This document shows positions 33,094-42,318 of a DNA stretch of 64,000 nucleotides, piece by piece. Position 1 is the stretch's first letter, and the number at the start of each line of letters is the position of its first letter. The DNA comes from Pascua guehoae (Eukaryota; Basidiomycota; Tremellomycetes; Trichosporonales; Trichosporonaceae), in NCBI GenBank assembly GCA_001600415.1, contig BCJX01000002.1, forward strand, positions 388,413-452,412, in the 5' to 3' direction. The position numbers and the translations under genes were made by a program. The notes beneath the pieces are model-generated. The model made no database searches. It saw nothing but the letters and a program-made list of their open reading frames with translations, and was not told the DNA's origin.

Positions 33094-34258
33094 CTGTGGG
33101 GTTTTTAACACTCCCCGACCCCGGCTGAGCGTTTGTAATTCCAAGCGGACTCGAGGTCCCGTGGGCCGTTCGACGGGCCGTGCTCGGGGGGCGCTCTGGC
33201 CGCTTCTGGGCCCATTACAAACACAATGCGGAGTCGAGAAGGCTGCTTCTGCGATCGAGAGCAAGTAGCGCCACCAGGTAGCTGCCCTTTGTCGTGGACG
33301 TGTGTCTGTCAACCAGCTGCTGTTGGTAGAGGTGTACCAGCCGCCTGTGGCGTGGTTGCAGCGGAGTGCTATTCGGGTGTGCAGGCTGTGGGAATGCGCC
33401 ATGTTGGCCACGCCGAGCAGGGCCCAGGAAGACGACCTCATGACCTAATGGTGGCCCGTGCGCAGGCCCCTTTTTTTCAGCACCCCTTGAATGCTGCTCA
33501 ATATGGCATGATGGCACTTGAGCGTACTCGAGGACACGACCGAGTCATGCAACTGGGAATCTCAGACTCGTCACTGTCGACCGTGAACCTCGTCCCAAAG
33601 GCCCTTGGCATCGGTAACTCGTTGCCCGATCGCCGTGCTTCTGTGTACCCGCGCGGCCGTTTGTCTGTCCTCGCGCGCGTTTTGGCTCGTCTGTCCTGCT
33701 CGTGTGACTGGTGAGAAGCTGGGGCCCACATCATGTGCTTCTATTGCGGGGTGGCAATTCAGCTCAGGCCAGTTCTGTCAGTCGGGCAACAGGCTCCAAG
33801 CGCTGGCTGCCGACGAGGCGGTTGGGGTCCTCGTGGGGCTCAGGGGTCATGCATGGTCAGGAAGGGTTCGCGCTTTGCGCTTTGCGAGGGCCGTTGATGG
33901 ACCGTATGGTCACCTCGCAGTATTTGCGCTCTACATGCGTCTCCTCGACCTCTGTTGATGCATGGGTGAGGGCTGGACCGAGGGCCTTGGGGAGGGTATC
34001 GATCGCACCTGCAGGCGCGCAGGCGGCCGCCAGGGCAAGCTGTCCACCAGCTACCAGGCCACCGGCCCCCGGACCACCATTGGGTCAACCACTGGCCACT
34101 GGATCAGAAAGTGAGAAACAACCCCAATGCAGGCGAAACATGCCATTGCACGGCCTCCTCCCCCGCTGGAGATCGTACAAGTGTTGCAGGTGAGGGATAT
34201 CCCACGACCCAGACCTAGATCCAGATCCAGCCTACAGCCCACAATCTACAATCCCAAT
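33094..34258. other. Intergenic region, no gene seen
   Basis: Between the start of the SUMO-like gene and the 3' end of the asparaginase gene. Shadow frames only; no repeats of note. Confidence 0.45.
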
Positions 34259-35434
34259 CTACGGCACCGGCCGCAGCACAAACGGAAATGCCAGGCCGCC
34301 AATCACCACATCTGCCGTATTCCGGCGCTTGACGTGGTGGAAGGGCTCGAGGTGGTTGCGCTGCGCGGGCGAGCCGACGCCAAGCCGGTCCAGAATCTCA
34401 GCCACGGTAGCGTACAGGATCTCGCGGTCGCCGTCTTCGACCTTGACTGCGATTCCCAACGAGCGCGTCCTGGGCGTCCCCGTGGGCGCGTCGAGATCAA
34501 GAGCGGCAAGACTGGCACCGTTGCCAGCCCGTGGTTCCCTGCCATTTTCCCCGTGCTCGCTCCCTGTGCCTCCCTCCATCGCCCGCACACCGACGGCGTA
34601 GCACCCGTCCGCGCCGACCTTGCCCACGACGCGCCCCCCGTACGCGTCCATGAGGACGGTGCAGAACCGCCCCGTCCCGCCGACGAGCTCGCCGTGCGCC
34701 GCCATCGCGTTGAAAATGCGCCCCATGGTGCGCCTCCGCCCCGAGTCCATCGGCGCCACCGACCCGTCCGGTGTAGTAGCCTCCGCGACGGCGTCGGCCG
34801 CATTCGCAAACGCGACATACATCCCCGCGAGCCGATCGAGCCCCATCGCCGGCGCCGGGAGATTGCACCCGTCCACTGCCCAGCAGCACTCCCCCGCGAG
34901 ATCCTCCACCACCTCCCGCACGCGCACCTGCACCGCGTGCTCTGGTAGATGGTACGTCTCCACCTCCGCCCCGAGCGCCACGGCCGCAGCGAGCATGCCC
35001 GCATGCTTGCCCGAGCAGTTATTGTGGATGCCCCCCGGCACAATGCCCCCCCTCGCCCACGCGCGGTTCACGTCGTCCGACAGCGCCGGGTGGCCGCCGC
35101 ACCTGAGCGCCGAGGGGGGCACGCCCGCGCGCCGCAGGATATCCTCGGCGCGCGCAATGTGGAATTCCTCGGCGCTGTGCGACGCGCACACGAGCGCCAC
35201 GTCGGCGTCGGATAAGTCGCCCCCCAGAGCCTCCAGGACCGCCACGCCCTGCGCGGGCTTGGCGGTCGATCGGATCAGCGTCACGCGCCCCGCGTCGCCG
35301 ACGGCGTAGATCAGCCGGCCTGACGCGTCCACCACGGCTGCGTGCACGTGGTGCCGGTTCTCGATGATGCCGCCGCGGTCCGAGACGACGCAGTCGGCGT
35401 CAGCGTACAGTGGGCGGCCGTGCGTGATCGTCAT
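34259..35434 (-). CDS. L-asparaginase II family (AnsA-type), intronless
   Basis: 391 residues matching the Asparaginase_II family, which hydrolyses L-asparagine to aspartate and ammonia. The motifs appear in order: ENRHHVHAAVVDASGRLIYAVGD, IRSTAKPAQGVAVLEALGG, CASHSAEEFHIARAEDIL, HNNCSGKHAGMLAAAVALG, VDGCNLPAPAMGLDRLAGMYVAFA and GKVGADGCYAVGVRAM. The ATG at 35434 starts MTITHGRPLYAD, immediately before the conserved region; the longer upstream frame has no conserved character. No signal peptide, so cytosolic. A short low-complexity insert (GGTGSEHGENGREPRAGNG) interrupts the C-terminal part. This family is widespread in bacteria and patchy in fungi; a single exon in an intron-dense region makes past transfer possible but unproven. 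Confidence 0.9.
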   Translation of the reverse strand: MTITHGRPLYADADCVVSDRGGIIENRHHVHAAVVDASGRLIYAVGDAGRVTLIRSTAKPAQGVAVLEALGGDLSDADVALVCASHSAEEFHIARAEDILRRAGVPPSALRCGGHPALSDDVNRAWARGGIVPGGIHNNCSGKHAGMLAAAVALGAEVETYHLPEHAVQVRVREVVEDLAGECCWAVDGCNLPAPAMGLDRLAGMYVAFANAADAVAEATTPDGSVAPMDSGRRRTMGRIFNAMAAHGELVGGTGRFCTVLMDAYGGRVVGKVGADGCYAVGVRAMEGGTGSEHGENGREPRAGNGASLAALDLDAPTGTPRTRSLGIAVKVEDGDREILYATVAEILDRLGVGSPAQRNHLEPFHHVKRRNTADVVIGGLAFPFVLRPVP

Positions 35435-36216
35435 GGCGCGTTGTGGTCTCTTGCAAGGGGAAAGGTGCTGGATGGCTGCTCTGTTCTCCGAGAGGCTGGA
35501 ATCCTCGAGAGATGCAAACTCGTCGGCACCGACTGGAGTCCCGAGTCGGAAACTGGGCAAGAGGCCGATGCTTGCCGAGATCGGCCATGGCCGAAGACAA
35601 TCTCGGCACCGAGCCAGAGGCACAACCTCAAGAGTACTGGTATCGATACCTGTGCTCCAGACATGATGCATGCAAGCAGGCTAGCCTCCTCGACTTTCAC
35701 GCAGATGGAACAGTCAGGCGGCCGGAACAGTGACAAGCATACAGTAATCTCGGCATGGCACATACAGTCAGCTGGCGATCCCGATATCAACGTGCCAATC
35801 CAACTGTGTTGCAAGCCCAAGCTGGACGTGACGCGTGCCAGTTGGGACTGAACATTTCACAACCAAGACCGGGCCCAGGTCCCGGGAGCAACCTCATGAC
35901 TGCCTGAGGACTCGTCACCTCCCCCTATTCGTGAACCCGGGGACCATGGACTACAGTTGGTCATCTTGCTCCATTCCTGACCCAGCGGCCATCGGCAACG
36001 ACCTCATCCGTCCGACGAAAGAAACCTTTGTCCGGGGAAGGGGGGTACAGGTTTTATGCCAGGGGGCCGGGGTGGGGATGGGTTACGCTCGACTGCGGAG
36101 ACTATCCTGGCCCGCAAACCTCCCAGCCTGCCAGCCTGCTAACCCCCTCCGAACACAACGCCGACACGATGTACCGCGGTGCCGAGGTGCCGAGGATGTG
36201 GGCAGGAAAAAGGAGT
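35435..36216. other. Intergenic region upstream of asparaginase, downstream of tRNA-Ala copy 1
   Basis: No gene or repeat recognised. Confidence 0.4.
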
Positions 36217-36303
36217 GGACGGGTTAGGAATCGAACCAAAGACCTCGTCAATGAGTCAAGGCAACTTGCTAATGACACCCTCTACCAACTGAGCTACACG
36301 CCC
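36217..36303 (-). tRNA. tRNA-Ala (AGC), copy 1, 15-nt intron, mutated D stem
   Basis: Acceptor GGGCGTG with CCCGTCC gives the G3-U70 pair that identifies tRNA-Ala; discriminator A. The anticodon loop reads TTAGCA, then a 15-nt intron, then T; anticodon AGC. The B box GGTTCGATTCC is intact. Relative to the other two copies it carries C25G (breaking pair 10-25 in the D stem) and C27T (leaving a G-U pair in the anticodon stem). It may be a weaker or decaying gene. Confidence 0.85.
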
Positions 36304-36587
36304 ACGACACTGGCGGGCAGCGACGGTGCAGCGCCGCGCCCGTCGGCGTCCGTCGGCGTCCGTCGGCGTGGAGATGGCAAGGTCAAGGACGCAAGATGAC
36401 GATGACAAGAGCCCAATTCAAAGTCTTCAAAGTCTGCCACTCAGGTTGAGATCGTCTCGCGCGTCGCAGGGACTGATGTCCCACCCACCTGTCTCTCGTC
36501 CTGCGCCCCCCGCCCCGTCCCGTTTATGACTTTACAACTTTACTACCCTCCTGCCTGCACTGGCAAGGTGGTCTAAAAAGGTGGGAT

Positions 36588-36666
36588 GGACGGGTTAGGA
36601 ATCGAACCAAAGACCTCGTCAATTAGGCTTGCTAATGACGCGCTCTACCAACTGAGCTACACGCCC
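36588..36666 (-). tRNA. tRNA-Ala (AGC), copy 2, 7-nt intron
   Basis: Same exons as copy 3 apart from one acceptor base. D stem GCTC/GAGC, anticodon stem CGTCA/TGACG, anticodon AGC followed by A37, a 7-nt intron (AGCCTAA) and T38. T arm TTTGG-TTCGATT-CCTAA, G3-U70, discriminator A. It lies 285 bp from copy 1 in the same orientation. Confidence 0.9.
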
Positions 36667-36737
36667 CACCATGACAGGGGTCGGGCGCCGGCGTTGCTGG
36701 TCCGCCGAGAAGGTGCGTGGGGACAATGGCAGACGCT

Positions 36738-36825
36738 TGTTGACGCAGACGATGTGCCCTTTGTTGACGCAGACGCTGTACGCTTTATTGACTCAGACGC
36801 TGTACGCTGCTGTACGTTTTGTTGA
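36738..36825. repeat. ~23-bp direct repeat with unit GTTGACGCAGACGCTGTACG
   Basis: Three to four imperfect copies (TTGACGCAGACGATGTGCC, TTGACGCAGACGCTGTACG, TTGACTCAGACGCTGTACG). Non-coding. Confidence 0.65.
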
Positions 36826-37980
36826 CGAGCGATCCTTGTGGCTCTAACGTGTTTGCCGTGCTCGTGACCCCAGTCCCGGTCCAGGACCTGCGACCCTCCT
36901 GGCCGCCTGCACCTGCCGGGGGTAGTGGCCTAGAAGTGACTTGCTGTCGAGTCGTTCCGCTCCCAGTTGGCCAACTGCAACGCATACTAGAGAGGCACAT
37001 AAGACCTCTTAGCTATCACAACTGCCCAGTATCTATCTTGATGGGTCGCTTGTGGCCCCTGTTGCCTTTGACAATGGGGAGATGGCGATATTTCTCCTCC
37101 TCGTTGCCATAGTCGCTGCTGGCGGTCAATAGCGGTCAAGTCTGACAATCGGTCTGATTCGCCTCGTGAGTGGTCAAGTACAACAATATGTTGGGTTTGG
37201 GGCTCGGTCTTGTGTCGATCCCTGAGGCACTGGGTTCTGAGTGTGGCCCCACACAAGTATTGCCAGCGACCAGTGGGCATCTTGCGTGGCCCCTTGAGTG
37301 AGGGTGGGACTGCACAGCATGTTCCCAGAGTGTGATAATCTGGTTTTCCCAAGGGGACTCAGCAGGGTCATTTGCGAGGCCTCACAGTGCACTGTGCGCG
37401 TTTGACGACGAGGCGCAACGACGATTATTGCTGATGGTGAAGGGGAGCCGCCCGATAAGGGTCAGCTGGGACTGTTGGTCCATTGTCAGCGCTTTCACAT
37501 GGTTCCAGACATGCATGCATTGTTTGCTTTATGTTATGAAGGGCAGCAGCACCTTGTCCACCGTTAACTCACGATCTCGAACCACCGACGCTCAGCTAAC
37601 CCCTTCCTTTAGCCAATTGCAATTTTGACCTATGACTCATGGGAATGTTAGTACGAAGGGGGTGGTGTCCTTGCGACACCCTTAGTCGTGAGGCTTACGC
37701 TACAAAAATTTAACAGCACTAGATAAAGAATGTTCGTAGACGATCCCTAGACCCAACCTCTCATGGGGTCTTCCGACCCGACCGCCCAGTACCAATACCT
37801 TCCCGCACTCGCTCCTTTTATCCTAATGCCACCAACCATGAAACCCTCTCGCTCGATGGCTCTTGCAACTCGGGCTCGCTCGACTGGCAATCGGGTAATA
37901 CATTTGGCATTATGAAGCCGCGTTAACAGAGGCCAAGTTGGTAGATTCAAATTGTGCAGTGCTGCTGAGAGCGGGTACTA

Positions 37981-38160
37981 CAGGTGCGACCGGAAAGCAT
38001 TGAGACTGCCACGTTGAGCTCGGTCGCATGCATGCACGGTCTCGTGCAGGAAGCGCCACCCCCCCACTTTTGTCTCGAGGCTGTACTGAAGTCCTTGACT
38101 TGCCTGGTGGACATTACGAGATGGGAGAAGTTGCCCAGCTCTGCACGGCTTCCTATTGGT
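37981..38160. mobile_element. Truncated MITE of the 5.9-kb type
   Basis: Starts after TA with CAGGTGCGACCGGAAAGCAT and GAGACTGCCACGTTGAGCTC, as in copy E; the inside shares GTGGACATTACGA with copy E in inverted arrangement. I could not find the right inverted repeat, so the right limit is approximate. Confidence 0.5.
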
Positions 38161-39057
38161 ACCATCGGATTTCTGGTCGCGCCTGCATTGTTGCGACACA
38201 AACCTCACCTCGGTGAGACAAACGCTGTGAAGGGTGAAAAGCACCTTTGTCCTCAGTGGCAACGGCCAAAACACGACCACTCCCTGGATGTCACGAGTGG
38301 CTCCCGGTATTCGGCGGCAGGATCCGGCACGCGGCGTGCCGGTGACATGAAGCACATGGTCCCATCTGGGGTCTCCACAGCCTACCAAGCTAGTGTGGCA
38401 TGTGGCTGTTTTTTCTCGCGAAAAAGACGCCATCAGGCTTTGAACCGAATAGCTTTGCCCACTTTCAGTCGCCAACGGCCATGATGGACTTTAAAAATGA
38501 GCGTCGTACGCATGCATATCACGGTGTGCAAGTCGCCCACTCGACCGGGTTGTTCGGCGTAGCAATCAGCACATGCTGATTGCCCAGGCACTCTCGACCT
38601 CGTCGTCACCTGCACTGGTCTCTCCTCAACTGTCCATGTTCCACGGTTCGAACGGCGGTGAAAGATAGACTACCACCAGCCAATCAGCTGTCGAACGGGA
38701 ATCTTTCAGACAGAACGGCAATATTGACGCCACCGAACGGGAATTTCTGACGAAGCGAACGGGAATCTGCGCACCACGTGTGGGGCATTGGCAACCTCGT
38801 CTCACCATGTTGAACCAGCTCCCACGCGACTTGCCTGATCGATAACATTGACAGACGTACGCAGCTGCGCCTAATCACGGCCTAAGAGCCGAAAGCCCAT
38901 GCTGTCGGCAGCGTCCGGCAGCTAGAAATCCATTGAAAAATGTCGGGCCAAGCGCCGTTCTTGGAGTCCCCACCCGCGCCCCGCCCACCAACATTGCGGA
39001 GCCCACAGACTAGCGATCGACTAGCGGAATAGTCCACCCCCCTGCAGGCTTGGTCAC

Positions 39058-39064
39058 ATATATA
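39058..39064 (+). promoter_or_regulatory. TATA-box candidate of the sugar transporter
   Basis: ATATATA lies about 65-70 bases before the ATG at 39129 in otherwise GC-rich sequence. Position and sequence fit a fungal TATA element; no other support. Confidence 0.35.
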
Positions 39065-39128
39065 GTGGTCAGCACGACGATGGTGCTCCAGCAACTCCCA
39101 CCTGGTCGCCTGACGACTCACATTCACT

Positions 39129-41118
39129 ATGCCGACCTCGATCCGCTCCGAGAAGGAAGACATCAAGCACGATGAGGGCGCCGCCGTCGACCCGGTCGAG
39201 GAACGCGCGCTCGCTCTCCGTGCCGCCCGCGCCGCCGACCCGGGTCCCGGATGGACCACCATTCGCTTCCAGAAGTTTTTGATGATCGCCCTCATCGCCT
39301 GCTGCTGCTCGGGCGACAGCGGTATGTGTCTTTGGGGTGTTCAAAGCTGACAGCAGGCTTTGACGGTACCATTATCGGCTCGATCAACTCGATGACCCAG
39401 TTCCAGGACTACTTTAGCCTCGGCCCAGGCGGTGCCTCTGGCCAGGGTATTGTTTTCGTGCGTCTTCCCACTGTTGATGGCGAGTGTAGCTGGGCTGACC
39501 ATGGCAGGGAATCTTCACTGTGGGCTCTGTTGTGGGCTTCTTCCCCGCCGTCATCATTCCCGACTACTATGGTCGCCGTTGGCCCCAGTTGCTCGGTAAC
39601 GTTATCATTATGTGAGTAGCACCCGTTACCGGTGCAATCTGACATTAGCATCGGTGCCCTCCTGAACGGCTTTGCCCACAACATGGGTATGCTTCTCGGT
39701 GGCCGTTTCCTCGTCGGTTTCGGGTCCACGCTCGCTGGCAATGCCGCCAAGGCATATCTCGCCGAGATTAGTAGCCCCTGGAACCGTGGTCTTGCCCTCG
39801 GTGTTCAGAACTCGTTCTGGTACGGTGCGTACTCTGTCTCTGGCTCTTGCTCCAACCATGTGCTGATCAGACGCCAGTGGGCAACATTCTTGCTGCCGGT
39901 GTGTCCATTCCTTTCGGTCGCCAGGACGGCGACTGGTCGTGGCGCGCGCCTTTCCTTCTCCAGATGGTTCTCGCAGTTGCCAACGGCGCTTTCATCATGT
40001 TCTGCCCCGAGTCGCCTCGTTGGTAAGTCGAACAGAAACCGTCTTCGTACACCACATTCTAACTCCCCAGGCTCTACTCGCAGGGCCGCAAGGAGGAGGC
40101 GGCAATGGTCCTCGCCAACCTGCATTCGCGTGACCAGGACGTCAACTCGCCCATTATCCAGATCCAGCTCGAGGAGTTTGAGTGGAGCATCAAGCTCGAC
40201 GGTGCCGACAAGCGTTTCTGGGACTTCCGCCCCATTGTCCAGACAAAGTCGGACCGCTACCGTTTCGGCCTCTGTATCATTGTCGCGTGCTGGGGACAGC
40301 TCTCGGGCAACGGCATGGTCAGCTGTAAGTGTCGTCTCGGGACTTGCCAACTGGTGAGGGAATGGCCTGGGCTGACCCAAACTTAGACTTCCTCCCTACT
40401 CTGCTCAAGGATGCCGGCATTACCAGCCCCGACCGCCAGCGTGTTCTCAACCTCGCGAGCTCGATCATCAGCATGGCCGGTGCACTCACGGGTGCCGCCA
40501 TTATTGACCGTGTGGGCCGTCGTCCTCTCATGCTCGGTTCCGAGATCTGGGCAGCGGCCTGTCTTGCCATCATCGCCGGTCTTGTCCAACCTGGTGGTCC
40601 TCAGAGCCAGACCCGCTCAAACGCTGGTATCTCCTTCATCCGTGAGTCGTCAATTACCGTTCTTGAACAAATGTGTCATGCTAACAGGACAGTTCTTTGG
40701 TCCGTCTTCTTCTCCCTCGGCTGGACCCCGCTCCAGGGCCTCTACCCCACCGAAGTCCTCGCATACGAGGTCCGTGCGAAGGGTCTTGCGCTCCAGAGTT
40801 GGTGCGCCAGTGTCTTCTCTCTCATCAACACCTTTGGTCTCCCGTCCGCCCTCGAAGCTCTGTCGTGGAAGGGTGAGTTTGCTCAACTTGCCTCTGCAGT
40901 ATCACTGACAGTTAGTCTACCTCATCTTCATGGCCTGGGACATTGTCGGCTGCGTTGTAATCTACCTCTGGGTCGTCGAGACGCGCCAGCTCACGCTCGA
41001 AGAGCTCGACGAGGTGTTCGAGGCCAAGAGCCCCAAGCACAAGAGTTTCGAAATGGTTAACGATAACAAGCGCCGTCTGCAAGAGGAGCGGGCTGCGAAT
41101 GCGTCTGGTACGGCGTGA
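39129..41118 (+). CDS. MFS sugar transporter (hexose/disaccharide porter), 9 exons
   Basis: Exons 39129-39321, 39357-39457, 39508-39611, 39649-39824, 39878-40022, 40071-40324, 40387-40641, 40693-40872 and 40916-41118 give 536 residues, the usual length for 12-helix sugar porters. Signatures: GFDGTIIGSINSM in helix 1, DYYGRRWPQLLG (loop 2-3 motif), GRFLVGFGSTLAGNAAKAYLAEISSPWNRG, PESPRWLYSQGR after helix 6, DRVGRRPLMLGSE (loop 8-9 motif) and YPTEVLAYEVRAKGLAL after helix 10. The N- and C-terminal tails are cytosolic. It should be a plasma-membrane proton-coupled or facilitative sugar transporter; the lactose/hexose permease group is the nearest resemblance but the substrate is not determined. 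For exon 8 I used the second of two AGs because only it keeps the FILLWSVFFSLGW frame. Confidence 0.92.
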
Positions 41119-42318
41119 GGCACCTGGCACCTGGTGCTCTAGCTTGGAAAACGAAAAGGTGGTACTATCCTAGGTGGATCAAATAATTGTTAAATACGAC
41201 ATGCTTTTCTTGTCTCGTTCTGAATGGGATTTCGTTGTGGGACTCTTCTGTGGAAATTTGCATGCATCACATTCACACTACTGACTACGCCGTGAGGCCA
41301 CTGTCCCGTCCTTTTCAACTGGTGTTGAGAACCATGATCACACGATGTCTGTTCCCCCTCTTACGTTTGCGCGTTGTTCATTATGGCAAGCACAGAAAGC
41401 ATTGGTCTGATTCGAGTTTAGCGACCTGCTTACGTTTGCACCGCCTTGTTGATCATGGCCAGCACAAGACGCACTGGCCTGGGTAGAGTAATTCGTAGCA
41501 ACCTGTTTCAGCTTGACAACCAGGCCCGAAACTAGACCGAATGTGAACTCTGGTGACGTGTTCGGGCAACACACCATTATGAGAGCAGGTGCCCTGAGTC
41601 TGAGTCTCTGGAAAGCTGCAGAAGAAGGTTCATCGCCAACCTTGCCGGCTCAAAGTGGCTGCCACCCCAATTATCTCCACCCAAGTTCGAGACGTGCGCA
41701 CAGCTTTCGTTAACCCTCAAAATGTGAAGCCCGGCGTCCGACTTCCACTTGCTGCCGCGTTGTGCCTGTTTCTTCATGACAAGATCAGGGCGGTGAGTGG
41801 TTCTTGGGGCCGCACCCAGGCGGCCCGAAGAGGATAACTCGTTCTTTTCCTGACCCAGTAACGTGATATTGGTTTGATACGGCGTTTGTTTCAGGGTGGC
41901 ACCCTTGTCGCAGATTTTTTTTCCCGCAGCCAGATAGTCGGACCCCTAGACATCCGCCAAAGAAGGTTTTCGCCAGACAGGCACCAGTTGCTTCTTCAAG
42001 TTACATTACAATGGCTTGTCTAGACCTACGCACACGTCGTGCCTGTTAAACCTCCGCACCAGAGACGAGCCCCGTCGATGTTGACGGGTTGACTGTGACC
42101 TTGGCGACGTAAGTTTGCTGCCTACAGTACAGGGGATGCTTCCTGGCTCGCATCTTTCGGGCAAATACCTACCTCGTTGTCTTTTTACTGCTCGACATGT
42201 TGTAACATTTGTCCACTGACCCCATTTTCCAGCATCGTTTACTACCCACATTCTCAACCATATCGACCACAGGAGCGACCTCGACATACAGAACGACTCT
42301 GAGCACGCACCAACTATC
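41119..42318. other. Intergenic region between transporter and AhpC-like gene
   Basis: No gene seen. Bases 41362-41482 hold an imperfect ~65-bp duplication (CTTACGTTTGCGCGTTGTTC / CTTACGTTTGCACCGCCTTG, each followed by ATGGCMAGCACA and CATTGGTCTG or CACTGGCCTG). Confidence 0.45.

Larger units (their letters stand above)
36667..39128. other. 2.5-kb gene-free region before the sugar transporter
   Basis: No supported protein gene. Contains a ~23-bp triple repeat (36738-36825, unit GTTGACGCAGACGCTGTACG), a truncated MITE end at 37981, a GAACGGGAAT repeat cluster (38692-38772) and a TATA-like element close to the transporter start. Confidence 0.5.

Noticed and set aside
33226..33714. 162-residue plus-strand frame
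   Set aside because: Antisense to the upstream region of the SUMO-like gene; no domain, random composition.
34303..35043. 246-residue minus-strand frame overlapping the asparaginase
   Set aside because: Alternate-frame shadow of the asparaginase gene, Arg/Trp-rich.
36341..36370. GTCGGCGTCC triple repeat next to tRNA-Ala copy 1
   Set aside because: Only three short units; ordinary slippage repeat with no functional context.
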